Under the pieces are notes generated by a model that was given only the letters and a program-made list of their open reading frames with translations, ran no database searches and had not been told where the DNA came from. Positions 27,066-35,476 of a DNA stretch of 48,463 nucleotides are shown in pieces (the stretch's first letter is position 1; each line of letters opens with the position of its first letter). Where the stretch lies: positions 1-48,463 of the forward strand of contig JAQBXN010000060.1 in assembly GCA_027625095.1 (NCBI GenBank). Reading direction: 5' to 3'. Origin of the DNA: Planctomycetota bacterium. GTDB taxonomy: Bacteria > Planctomycetota > PUPC01 > JACPCR01. The translations under genes and the position numbers were made by a program.

Positions 27066-27146
27066 GAGCCCAATACTGTTCAGTTAAGATCCCATCCGGC
27101 TCGCCCGGATGGGGTCGTCCATTCTTAACTGAACAGTATTGGGCTT
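27066..27146. repeat. Perfect 22-bp inverted repeat with an inner hairpin, possible MITE or IS remnant
   Basis: GCCCAATACTGTTCAGTTAAGA begins at about 27067 and its exact complement ends near 27145. Between them is a second 9-bp hairpin CCCATCCGG/CCGGATGGG. The direct repeat AGCCTGC flanks the unit at 27056-27062 and 27147-27153, a possible target duplication. No transposase is present. The remainder of the 366-base gap 26913-27278 holds no gene I can support. Confidence 0.7.
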
Positions 27147-27278
27147 AGCCTGCATTTCTGACAAACCGCAGCCGAAGTCGCCAGACTTCAGGCACTGGAG
27201 ACATCAAGACCCTAATTTTTGCGAATCCGGCTACCGACACACTGTAAGTCTACGCCCCTTATTTGTCAGAAGTGCGGC

Positions 27279-28691
27279 TTAGCGGCCATTCTCGTCCGAA
27301 ACTTTCGCCCTGTATTTTTCGGGCATCTTGCTGTTGAACTCCTCTACGGTCACTCCCGGCCGGCCAATTCTGAACCAATCGTGTCCGGTGCCGATCAGAC
27401 AAACGACAGGAACTCTCAGCAGGATAAAAGTGATAAAGATGACGCGGCAAGCGCGGTGGTGATGGTTCCAATACTTTTCAATCAGATATGCAACTGGCAC
27501 GCACGCCGCGGGCAGTCCAACGATCATGTGCCAGCTCTGCATCGACACCGGGGCCAGGCACGAAGTAATGAACATCGCACTCAGCATGAAAAGGCAATAG
27601 CGGGCCAACCAGTCAGCTCCTGCCGGGCTCTCGTGGTCTTTCTTTTCTGCCCACTGCCTGCGAAAGAAAGTTGAGAAATATACAACAGAGCCTGCCGCAC
27701 TCAGCAGAACTGAGGCCACCGCCAAATAACTGATACAGCGTGCCAGAATTGCCAGAAACGAATTCAGAGAATCGTAATCTTTCCAGGCTTGAGAAAAGAA
27801 AATCGTTTTGGTCAAAATTCGCCCCACATCGAATGAGCCGTATCTGGTCCAGTAAACAAATGTTTTCAACGGCGGATAGACCTTCAGCAGGTTTCTGCCG
27901 AGATAGGAAATCTTAGGTGTCACTGAATGCACTGTACCGGTGGTAGCCTGCATCGAGTCAGGCTTGGCCAGAAACTGAAAGTAAGGAAGCAGTGTCAGAC
28001 CTCCAAGGATTAACCCCACCACAATCCCGGGGTAATGAACTTTGATATGCTTCATTACATAAGCTAAGAAGGTCGCCAGCCAAAGTACGATGAATTGTGC
28101 GTGTACCTGAGGAGTGCTGGAGATTAACAGCCCAAGGATCACCGAAGGTACGAAGGCGCGTTTCTCCCGGAGAGAAAAACAGGCCCACATATGAAGGGCA
28201 GCAAAAAAGTAAAAATAGGATGGCTCCCACAGCAAGGCGCAATGATAAAGTGCCCATGGCGAGAGCCAGTAAACCGCCAGGAAGGCAACCATGAAGTGCA
28301 GCCCCATCGACCTGAATGTAACGCCGGCAAATAGAAAGAATGAAAGCAGGTGCAGAAGACCACAGAGGAAGATTGGAGACTTGTAATGCGGGTAGATCAT
28401 CAGCGGCACGCCAAGGATGATCTGCAGCAGGCCACCCGGGATTCTGCCCTCACCAGACATCTGCTTGGAAGTCGGAAGCAGTGTTCTTTCTTCCGCGAAA
28501 TGAATCCCGACTCTCATCAGGCCAACCTGGTCGCCACCTACCCATACTCTGGCAAAAAGAAAGACCTTAAGTCCAAGTCCCAAGAGAAATACTGCAACAA
28601 CAATCCGTCGCAGATTCTTTTCCTTTTCCAATGCCTCCCATAGATCTTTGAGCACTCCGTTCCTGGGCTCTCCCTTCTCCATTCCTGGCAT
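27279..28691 (-). CDS. GT-C/GT39-like multi-spanning membrane protein
   Basis: From the ATG at 28691 the protein has 470 residues and about ten hydrophobic helices. It resembles dolichyl-phosphate-mannose or ArnT-type glycosyltransferases (PMT/GT39): a first helix VVAVFLLGLGLKVFLF, then WVGGDQVGLMRVG with the acidic residue that these enzymes use in the first outer loop, and RIPGGLLQIILGVPLMIY. It ends in a soluble stretch. It probably transfers a sugar from a polyprenyl-phosphate donor on the outer face of the inner membrane; the family assignment is by pattern only. Its ATG shares a base with the TAA of the upstream esterase gene (TAATG at 28689-28693, with GAGGAAG before it), so translation is coupled. 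The longer frame to 28772 is unlikely. Confidence 0.65.
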   Translation of the reverse strand: MPGMEKGEPRNGVLKDLWEALEKEKNLRRIVVAVFLLGLGLKVFLFARVWVGGDQVGLMRVGIHFAEERTLLPTSKQMSGEGRIPGGLLQIILGVPLMIYPHYKSPIFLCGLLHLLSFFLFAGVTFRSMGLHFMVAFLAVYWLSPWALYHCALLWEPSYFYFFAALHMWACFSLREKRAFVPSVILGLLISSTPQVHAQFIVLWLATFLAYVMKHIKVHYPGIVVGLILGGLTLLPYFQFLAKPDSMQATTGTVHSVTPKISYLGRNLLKVYPPLKTFVYWTRYGSFDVGRILTKTIFFSQAWKDYDSLNSFLAILARCISYLAVASVLLSAAGSVVYFSTFFRRQWAEKKDHESPAGADWLARYCLFMLSAMFITSCLAPVSMQSWHMIVGLPAACVPVAYLIEKYWNHHHRACRVIFITFILLRVPVVCLIGTGHDWFRIGRPGVTVEEFNSKMPEKYRAKVSDENGR

Positions 28692-30574
28692 TACTTCCTC
28701 GTGAAGAGTCCAAAATATTTCTGCTCCGCCCTTCGTAATACGGGCACTTCTGCTGGCCATCCGTTCACCCACCGCAGACCATCCGTCGGGTGGCTGATGT
28801 GCACCAGGAAATGACCCGCATTCAACGCCTCACCGAGTTCTTCGATACCTGCTGCATTGGGATCCTTCAGATCTGCAAATATCCGGACCTCTGTGTCATC
28901 ACTGACCGCGTTCAAAGCAATGGCTCCGGCTTCCGGACTGAAGGCGACCACCGTCCTGAATCGAGAGGGCCTTTTTGAGAGGCACTTCAACGCCAGAGTT
29001 CCTCCGCCTCCGAAGCCGAGGATGTGCAGGTTCCGGTGGTCGCCAACCGGAGCAAAATTCTCCAACTCTTCCAGCAAGCGTTCTACCTCAGAGTCGTTAT
29101 CAGCCTGAAAACCGCAGACATAGAGGCCGCGCCTGCTGAGTCCTTCGGTTTCTTTCACCACCGATTCCCACGCGACATCATTCTGAGCAATGAGCAGCAG
29201 GACGGGCAACCCCTCTGACAACTGGTTGAAAGCTCGAACGTGTTTCACTGGGGTTTCCGATACCTCGATGACAAATTTTGGCTCCATCGCCGGTGGCCTT
29301 GGTGGATGCTGCCGCATGTGCTGTTGAAAGCCTAGGCCAAATTCAGGGGGTGACATCAGGAACGGGCCGTCCTGATGCTTCGCCTCCAGGAAGAAACACA
29401 ATTTCTGAAGGTCTTCGGCGGTCACCTCCATCTCGCCGACGTAATACTCTTTAAAGGTCTCGAAAATCTTCCTCAGCTCAAGTCTTTTGTAAAAGTAAGC
29501 TCCATCACTCGAATGCATCAGGTGAACGTATTCGAGCGGCCAGGCAGTATCCGGCGTTGCACGAAAGATCAGCTTGCCATCCAGATACAGCCAGGAGAGC
29601 AACGGTGTGGCAGGCATCTCGGCCTTTCCATGCAGATGGCAGTCGATGGCTGACTTCATAGCCGCATCCATTCTGTGACTCGCTTCCACCCGGTTGTCAT
29701 ACGTATCAACCTCAGGGCGATCAGCGCTGAACAGTCCGTGATCCCAATCGGGCACAAGGCAAAGGCTCATACCGCCGGGCACAGCATCCCAGAAAGTCTT
29801 CACGGTATAGATCGGAAAATACTCGTCCTGCGCTCCCAGAATCAGCATGACCTTTCCGTGTTGTGTTCGCCCGAAATGAATGGGATCACCATGAATGGAG
29901 AATGCGCGAAACTTTGGCGGAATGCCCTGAGAGCCGTCCTCGTGCTGGTAAAGTTGATTCGCCCAGCCGTCATGATCGAAGGCTGTCAGGATATCGCCGC
30001 AGGTGGCACTTGGAACCGCCAGCGCAATGCGTGAGTCAACACCGTTCGCAATGAGTGTCATAGTCCCACCCCGCGAGCTTCCGGTCAGGCCGATGCGATC
30101 GGGATTTACTTCAGGAAGCTGCTGCAAATAGGTGACAGCCCTCAGACTGTTTGTGACATACTGAACCATCCATCCATCACCCATGTCTTCGGAAAGATCC
30201 AGCCATGCCTGGTTGTAACTGTCAGGAGGCCCGTTCGAATCCCCAGTGCCAACGCGGTCGATGGCCATGGTGACAACTTTGTGTCGACGGCTGAAAGCTA
30301 CCGCGGCATTCATATCACCCGCGCCAAGAATCATCGCCGGCAACGGCGTTTCGGATTCAGGAATAGCCACATGCGCGGCGATGCGAATCTTCTCTCCTCG
30401 GAATTCATGCGAGGTGTAAATCAGTTCGCGGCGCCGCACGGGCTGACAATCTTCGTCACTGACTTCCTCGCTCCTGATTCGTACCTCCAGATCCGCTTCA
30501 CGAATCTCCTCGAGCGGAAAGAGATCATTGGGATTGATCGAAGACGGATCGTATTTGAAGAATGTTGTAGGCAT
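28691..30574 (-). CDS. Two-domain alpha/beta-hydrolase, acetylxylan esterase-like
   Basis: The 627-residue protein has an N-terminal alpha/beta-hydrolase of the acetylxylan esterase/dienelactone hydrolase type: AIDRVGTGDSNGPP, IGLTGSSRGGTM with nucleophile Ser167 in G-x-S-x-G, MLILGAQDEYFPIY (candidate acid) and VPDWDHGLFS (candidate His). A second segment from about residue 440 again looks like a hydrolase core (VLLLIAQNDVAWESV, HILGFGGGGTLALKC), but the nucleophile elbow reads GFGGGG and lacks a serine, so it is probably inactive. No signal peptide is visible. It is upstream of, and coupled to, the GT-C gene. It likely removes acyl groups from sugars or glycans. Confidence 0.78.
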   Translation of the reverse strand: MPTTFFKYDPSSINPNDLFPLEEIREADLEVRIRSEEVSDEDCQPVRRRELIYTSHEFRGEKIRIAAHVAIPESETPLPAMILGAGDMNAAVAFSRRHKVVTMAIDRVGTGDSNGPPDSYNQAWLDLSEDMGDGWMVQYVTNSLRAVTYLQQLPEVNPDRIGLTGSSRGGTMTLIANGVDSRIALAVPSATCGDILTAFDHDGWANQLYQHEDGSQGIPPKFRAFSIHGDPIHFGRTQHGKVMLILGAQDEYFPIYTVKTFWDAVPGGMSLCLVPDWDHGLFSADRPEVDTYDNRVEASHRMDAAMKSAIDCHLHGKAEMPATPLLSWLYLDGKLIFRATPDTAWPLEYVHLMHSSDGAYFYKRLELRKIFETFKEYYVGEMEVTAEDLQKLCFFLEAKHQDGPFLMSPPEFGLGFQQHMRQHPPRPPAMEPKFVIEVSETPVKHVRAFNQLSEGLPVLLLIAQNDVAWESVVKETEGLSRRGLYVCGFQADNDSEVERLLEELENFAPVGDHRNLHILGFGGGGTLALKCLSKRPSRFRTVVAFSPEAGAIALNAVSDDTEVRIFADLKDPNAAGIEELGEALNAGHFLVHISHPTDGLRWVNGWPAEVPVLRRAEQKYFGLFTRK

Positions 30575-30767
30575 CTAAGGGTGTATCCGGAAATTTATGC
30601 TCTGATTCGGTGTGGCCATTCTATTCCTCCAGGAGGCGAGACTCCTAACCGATTTGGGCGCCTCCAATTTTTCTAAATATTGTTGTACGGTATTCCTCCA
30701 ACCATGGCCTCTTCCGTTGAATTGATCAAACAGGAGGAGACAAAGCTTAAAACTCATTCCCACGAAC

Positions 30768-32510
30768 ATGATGATGCATTCTTCAGCTAAAGGAGTCTTC
30801 TACATTCTGGCCGTGTCTACGGTCCTTTCTTCAGCCTTCTCAGAAACGACATTGCCCCAACTCGAACGGCCCACGCTCAAGTGCCTGGGCGTCCATTGGC
30901 TGATTCAGGGCCCGAACAGCCAGAAGGCGCACATTCAGTTTGATTATCGGAAGAAGGGCGACGAAGCGTGGCGGCGCGGGATGGATTTATTTCGTATCGA
31001 AACCGCCGCTCTGCCCGAAGGGCAGACACTGCCGGTCGGTTCAACGCTGTACGCAGGCAGCATATTTAATCTGGAAGAAGACACCGAATACGAACTGAAT
31101 CTGATCTTGAACCTGCCGAATCAGAATCCGCTGACTCACAAATTGATCTCCCGCACCCGCGCCGAGCCGCGGGCATATACAGGCGGGCGCAAGCTACATG
31201 TAGTGCCCGGCAACGGTGGAGGCAGCGGATCAATCGAGGATCCCTTTCAGGGTTTGGAGGCAGCGGACACGGCGGCAAAACCCGGCGACATCATGCTCAT
31301 TCACAAGGGCGAATACATTGGGCATGCCACCTTCAAGTCAAGCGGCGAGCCGGGCAAACCAATCGTCTGGCGCGGCGGCATCGATGGTAAGGTCATCCTC
31401 GATGGTACCGGAGATGCCGAAGAGATTTCAGCTCGAACGATTACCGGTTCGGATATTCACGACGTCCACTTTGAAGGGCTCACCGTCCAGCGAGCGCAGT
31501 TTCTTATCGTGTGCCATCGCTCACAACGCATAGTGCTCCGTTATTGTCATCTCAAGGAATGCGATTACGGCTTCACCTGCACCAACAACAGTGAAGGCAA
31601 AATTACCAATGACTTCTATATCGCCGATAACCTGATTGAAGGGCCCAGCGCCTGGCCGCGCACTAAGGGTATCGAGAGCGCACGAGGCATTCAGGTGACT
31701 GGTAACGGCCACGCGATCTGCTTCAACCGCGTGCGAGGCTTTGCGGATGCGATCGATACTTTCCCCGGCCCGGAGTGTGCAGCCATCGATATTTACAATA
31801 ACGAAATCAGTGAGATGACCGACGACGGCATTGAGATGGATTACTCGCAACGGAACACTCGCTGCTTCAATAACCGCCTGACGAATGTGTTCCAGGGCAT
31901 CAGCACGCAGCCGGTTTACGGAGGGCCGGTCTACATTTTTAGAAATGCGATGCTGAACGTGGTCGCCTCGACATTCAAGATGAACAATTCGCCTAGCGGA
32001 GCGCTGATGTTTCACAATACCGCTGTCAAAAGTGGGATGGCCCTGGTTCAGTCGGCCGCGGTACCTGTGAGGAACTCGATCTATCGAAACAACCTCTTTA
32101 TTGGAACAACGGGCAATTACGCGTACGAAAACACGAGCCCGATGGAGAATTGTGATTTCGACTACGACGGTTTCGGCGGCGGCCCGTTCAAGCTCTTCAT
32201 GAAATGGAATGGAGTACGTTTTAAGACGCTCGAAGAGTTGAAAGCAAAAGCCCCCGTTTACAAAAATTGCACCCTTGTGGATGCCGCCGGTTGCTTTGCG
32301 GGTGCTATCGTCGCTCCGAGTGATTCAAAACATCGATATGAGCCTGCTGAAAACGACCTCAGGCTCAGCGAACATTCCGACGCGGTCGACAACGGAGTAG
32401 CGCTTCCCGGTCTGAACGATCTTTTCGTTGGGAAGGCGCCGGATTTGGGCGCGTATGAATGGGGCACAGAGTTGCCTCATTACGGGCAGCGAACTCGTGC
32501 AGAAAAATAA
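30768..32510 (+). CDS. Secreted right-handed beta-helix (pectate lyase-fold) protein
   Basis: The 580-residue protein has an N-terminal signal peptide (VFYILAVSTVLSSAFS), a fibronectin-like beta domain with DTEYELNLILNLP, then from about residue 140 a beta-helix opening with VVPGNGGGSGSIEDPFQGLEAA, the entry motif of parallel beta-helix and DUF1565-like repeats, followed by GEPGKPIVWRGG and repeated coils (FEGLTVQRAQFLIV, YCHLKECDYGFTC, NLIEGPSAW, NNEISEMTDDGIEMDYS). It ends with PDLGAYEWG, common in such proteins. It may bind or cleave plant-type polysaccharides. The ATG triplets at 30768, 30771 and 30774 are alternative starts. It is divergent from the esterase gene with 193 bases between. 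Confidence 0.85.
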   Translation: MMMHSSAKGVFYILAVSTVLSSAFSETTLPQLERPTLKCLGVHWLIQGPNSQKAHIQFDYRKKGDEAWRRGMDLFRIETAALPEGQTLPVGSTLYAGSIFNLEEDTEYELNLILNLPNQNPLTHKLISRTRAEPRAYTGGRKLHVVPGNGGGSGSIEDPFQGLEAADTAAKPGDIMLIHKGEYIGHATFKSSGEPGKPIVWRGGIDGKVILDGTGDAEEISARTITGSDIHDVHFEGLTVQRAQFLIVCHRSQRIVLRYCHLKECDYGFTCTNNSEGKITNDFYIADNLIEGPSAWPRTKGIESARGIQVTGNGHAICFNRVRGFADAIDTFPGPECAAIDIYNNEISEMTDDGIEMDYSQRNTRCFNNRLTNVFQGISTQPVYGGPVYIFRNAMLNVVASTFKMNNSPSGALMFHNTAVKSGMALVQSAAVPVRNSIYRNNLFIGTTGNYAYENTSPMENCDFDYDGFGGGPFKLFMKWNGVRFKTLEELKAKAPVYKNCTLVDAAGCFAGAIVAPSDSKHRYEPAENDLRLSEHSDAVDNGVALPGLNDLFVGKAPDLGAYEWGTELPHYGQRTRAEK

Positions 32511-32582
32511 TCAATGAAAATGCTAGACTTCACGTATTGTGATTTTGGGAATTAAATAAATCCTCCTTCGGAAAGCTCAATC

Positions 32583-33584
32583 ATGTCTCATACAGTTGCA
32601 CTGATGCCGGGTGACGGCATCGGCCCGGAGGTATGCTCAGCAACTCGCAGAGTGGTGGAAGCCTCCGGCGTAAAAATCGAATGGGTTGAACTCGAAGCGG
32701 GCGGGGAGGTGGCCAGTAAATACGGCACCCCACTCCCTCAGGTAACGCTTGATGCGATCGTGAAGATTGGCATTGCCCTCAAGGGCCCGATCGCCACGCC
32801 GATTGGTTCCGGATTCGCGTCGGTGAACGTTCAACTGCGGAAGTCTTTTGACCTTTATGCGAATTTTCGGCCCGCGAAAAGCCTGCCCGGGGTGCCGTCC
32901 CGCTATGAGGATGTCGACCTTATCGTAATCCGTGAAAACACCGAAGGCCTTTACAGCGGGCTCGAACACATCGTCGTGCCTGGTGTAGTGGAGAGTTTGA
33001 GAATTATCACCGAAAAGGGTTCGAAGCGGATCATTAGATTCGCGTTTGAGACGGCCGTTCGCCTGAATCGCAAAAAGGTTACAGTGGTGCACAAGGCGAA
33101 CATCCTGAAACTCAGCGACGGCCTGTTTCTGGAGGTGGCGCGAAAAATTGCGCGAGACTTTCCGCAGATCGAATACGAAGAGGCGATTGTCGATGCCACA
33201 GCGATGCGACTTGTGCTGAATCCTTATGACCTCGATGTACTGGTCATGGAAAACCTGTTCGGGGACATAATCTCTGATCTGACAAGCGGCCTTGTCGGCG
33301 GATTGGGAATGGCCCCCAGTGCAAACATCGGTGAGAAGTATGCGATCTTCGAGGCAGTTCATGGCTCGGCCAATGCCATCGCCGGCAAAGGAATCGCAAA
33401 CCCGACCGCGCTTATACTGTCGGCAACCCTCATGTTGCGGCATCTGGAAGAAACAGCGGCGGCAGAATCGATTGAACATTCCGTACGTGCGGTCATGAAG
33501 AAGGGGATGGCCTTGACCGGCGATCTCGGGGGGAATGCCAGCACTTCGGAATATGTGGATGCTATCGTGGCACAGATGGGGTAA
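32583..33584 (+). CDS. NAD-dependent isocitrate dehydrogenase (IDH3-type)
   Basis: The 333-residue enzyme belongs to the isocitrate/isopropylmalate dehydrogenase family. LMPGDGIGPEV starts it; SVNVQLRKSFDLYANFRPAK gives the substrate Ser/Asn pair and Arg residues characteristic of isocitrate rather than isopropylmalate enzymes. Then follow DLIVIRENTEGLYSGLEH, VTVVHKANILKLSDGLF (Lys), MENLFGDIISDLTSGL with the metal-binding Asp residues and EAVHGSANAIAGKGIANPTA. It converts isocitrate to 2-oxoglutarate in the citric acid cycle, probably with NAD. Length equals the compact bacterial/archaeal forms. The paralogue 3-isopropylmalate dehydrogenase is less likely but not excluded. Confidence 0.86.
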   Translation: MSHTVALMPGDGIGPEVCSATRRVVEASGVKIEWVELEAGGEVASKYGTPLPQVTLDAIVKIGIALKGPIATPIGSGFASVNVQLRKSFDLYANFRPAKSLPGVPSRYEDVDLIVIRENTEGLYSGLEHIVVPGVVESLRIITEKGSKRIIRFAFETAVRLNRKKVTVVHKANILKLSDGLFLEVARKIARDFPQIEYEEAIVDATAMRLVLNPYDLDVLVMENLFGDIISDLTSGLVGGLGMAPSANIGEKYAIFEAVHGSANAIAGKGIANPTALILSATLMLRHLEETAAAESIEHSVRAVMKKGMALTGDLGGNASTSEYVDAIVAQMG

Positions 33585-33605
33585 CCCGTTTCGAAGGAGA
33601 ATGCC

Positions 33606-33881
33606 TTGCCTGACTGCTGCGAGTTGTGCAACCGCCTGAAGCCACTCACTTTTCATCATCTCATCCCACGCACTCTGCACAGCAACCGCTGGTTCAAGAA
33701 AACCTTCACGCGAGAGCAGATGCAGCAGGGGCTGAATCTATGCCGTGCGTGCCATCGCACCGTTCATGACTTTCTCACGGAAAAGGAACTCGGCCGCGAT
33801 TACAACACTCGTGAGCGCCTGCTGGAACACGAACCGATTGGCACTTTCGTGAAGTGGGTCTGCACTCGGCCAAATGTCTAA
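33606..33881 (+). CDS. Small HNH-family protein
   Basis: The 91-residue protein starts with TTG at 33606, behind AAGGAGA at a good distance; the nearby ATG at 33601 opens only a 12-codon frame. It has two Cys pairs, CCELC near the start and CRACH later, around FHHLIPRTLHSNRW with the His-His that opens an HNH motif, and NLCRACHRTVHDF, which closes it. Homologues are common small HNH proteins of unproven nuclease activity. It lies 21 bases after the isocitrate dehydrogenase and 71 before proC, so it could be part of the same transcript. Confidence 0.78.
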   Translation: MPDCCELCNRLKPLTFHHLIPRTLHSNRWFKKTFTREQMQQGLNLCRACHRTVHDFLTEKELGRDYNTRERLLEHEPIGTFVKWVCTRPNV

Positions 33882-33952
33882 TGGAAGGTTCGTTGTCCAA
33901 GCTAATGGCGCAACCTATAATCCCGCCACTTTACTTTTTGCAGGGGAATGAA

Positions 33953-34762
33953 ATGTTGGAAGAGAGGCTTGGTTTCGTAGGAGCGGGGCAGATGGCAGAG
34001 GCGCTGATGCGGGGCCTTATTGAGTCTGGGCTCAGCTCGTCCGATCGCATGATGGCCAGTGATGTCGATCAGCAGCGCCTGGATTTTATTCACCGTGATA
34101 TCGGAATCGCAGTCACCACCGAGGCCAGTCAGGTCGCTGAGCAGAGCCAGATTTTGATCCTTGCGGTCAAGCCGAACGTCATTCCCCTTGTCCTGGCTGA
34201 CCTGCAACCCTTTGTCAGCGATAAGCAACTGATTATCTCTATTGCTGCTGGCGTCACTCTTCAGATTCTTGAGACCGGATTACCGGGTGCGCGAGTTGTC
34301 CGTGTGATGCCAAACACGCCCTGCCTTGTGGGCGAGACTGCAGCCGGCTTTGCGCTGGGTCAAAACGCGGATACGGAAGATGGTAAGACTGTCGAGCGTC
34401 TATTCTCCGCGGTGGGCAGGTCTTACCAGCTTGAGGAAAAACTGCTGGACGCGGTGACCGGATTAAGCGGAAGCGGCCCGGCCTACGTCTACATGATCAT
34501 TGAAGCGTTGGCTGATGGAGGGGTCCTAATGGGGCTTCCCCGGCCGATTGCTCAGGAGTTGGCAGCGCAGACTGTCCTTGGTTCGGCAAAAATGGTGCTG
34601 GAGACCGGAAAGCATCCTGGCACCTTGAAAGACATGGTCGCCTCGCCGGGCGGGACAACCATCGCGGGAATCCACGAACTTGAAAAGGGAGGGATAAGAG
34701 CCGCATTTATTAACGCAGTAAAGGCCGCTACTGAACGCTCTCAGGAGTTGGCAAAGTCATGA
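33953..34762 (+). CDS. proC: Pyrroline-5-carboxylate reductase
   Basis: The 269-residue protein has the NAD(P)-binding start LGFVGAGQMAEALMRGLI, ILAVKPNVIPLVL, ISIAAGVTLQILE, RVVRVMPNTPCLVGE, the family signature VTGLSGSGPAYVYMIIEALADGGVLMGL, and the C-terminal dimer motif TVLGSAKMVLETGKHPGTLKDMVASPGGTTIAGIHELE. It catalyses the last step of proline synthesis. The ATG at 33953 follows a CAGGGGAA ribosome binding site; a longer frame from 33854 would overlap the HNH gene and has no recognisable extension. Length is normal. Confidence 0.96.
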   Translation: MLEERLGFVGAGQMAEALMRGLIESGLSSSDRMMASDVDQQRLDFIHRDIGIAVTTEASQVAEQSQILILAVKPNVIPLVLADLQPFVSDKQLIISIAAGVTLQILETGLPGARVVRVMPNTPCLVGETAAGFALGQNADTEDGKTVERLFSAVGRSYQLEEKLLDAVTGLSGSGPAYVYMIIEALADGGVLMGLPRPIAQELAAQTVLGSAKMVLETGKHPGTLKDMVASPGGTTIAGIHELEKGGIRAAFINAVKAATERSQELAKS

Positions 34763-34818
34763 GCGAACGGTGCGACCTCCTCAAACTCAGCCATTCAGCA
34801 AATCTGGAGTGTTAGGCC

Positions 34819-35358
34819 ATGCAGATGGCAACCATCCTCAAAATGCTGAATGTATTCGGCAAGGCCAACATCTACCTGAAGAAATGTTTCTCCAATCACG
34901 CCTCCGAAAAGAAGCTCAGGTGGGCAGTTCGTGAAGCCACTCGCATCATGATTCCAACGACTCTACGGGAAGCAGAAGACGAGGCATTCGACGTCGTGCC
35001 TAATGTCGGCGTCCCCGATCAGAAAACCCTCAAAAAGAAATTGCCCTCGAGGGTAAGTCAGTATTCCGTATACAAGAGTGGGGTGAATGTGGTTTCAAAC
35101 CTTTCGCAGGAAGAAGTGGAGAAATCCATCGAAAAGAATCTGCGCAAGGAAAACTTTCGCGTCCATCTCATCACCGCCAGCGATTTCACCAGACGAGATG
35201 TCTTTCGTTTTTTCAACGTGAGCCGTTCCGAAGGCGGTTACATCTCAGTAGACGGCCATTTCAGCTATCACGTCCTCTCATTCAGGGTGTACGGCCGCAT
35301 CGACAAGACGACCTTCTATATGGTCGAAGGAGCGGGATTTCGGCAGGATGCGTTCTGA
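34819..35358 (+). CDS. Hypothetical protein, no family recognised
   Basis: The frame encodes 179 residues (or 177 if the second ATG at 34825 is used). It is basic and has no transmembrane helix or signal peptide. Visible pieces are a helical N-terminus (MLNVFGKANIYLKKCF), an acidic segment EAEDEAFDVV, a Lys/Glu-rich helix EEVEKSIEKNLRKENF, and a C-terminal beta-looking part FRVYGRIDKTTFYMVEG. Reading frame length and codon use resemble the neighbours, so it is likely real. It sits between proC and ispG in the same direction. I cannot name a function. Confidence 0.6.
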   Translation: MQMATILKMLNVFGKANIYLKKCFSNHASEKKLRWAVREATRIMIPTTLREAEDEAFDVVPNVGVPDQKTLKKKLPSRVSQYSVYKSGVNVVSNLSQEEVEKSIEKNLRKENFRVHLITASDFTRRDVFRFFNVSRSEGGYISVDGHFSYHVLSFRVYGRIDKTTFYMVEGAGFRQDAF

Positions 35359-35476
35359 TTATCCCCGCCCATTGCGGCACTTATCCCCACTGCTAGAATC
35401 CCGCCCAATCGAGATGGCCTGAAATCTCTTCACACTGCTGCAACAAAGCCAGGCAGACGCTAACAGGATATTCAAA

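Noticed and set aside
32637..33680. 347-residue frame antisense to isocitrate dehydrogenase
   Set aside because: The plus frame carries all family motifs; the antisense has none and is a shadow of GC-rich codons.
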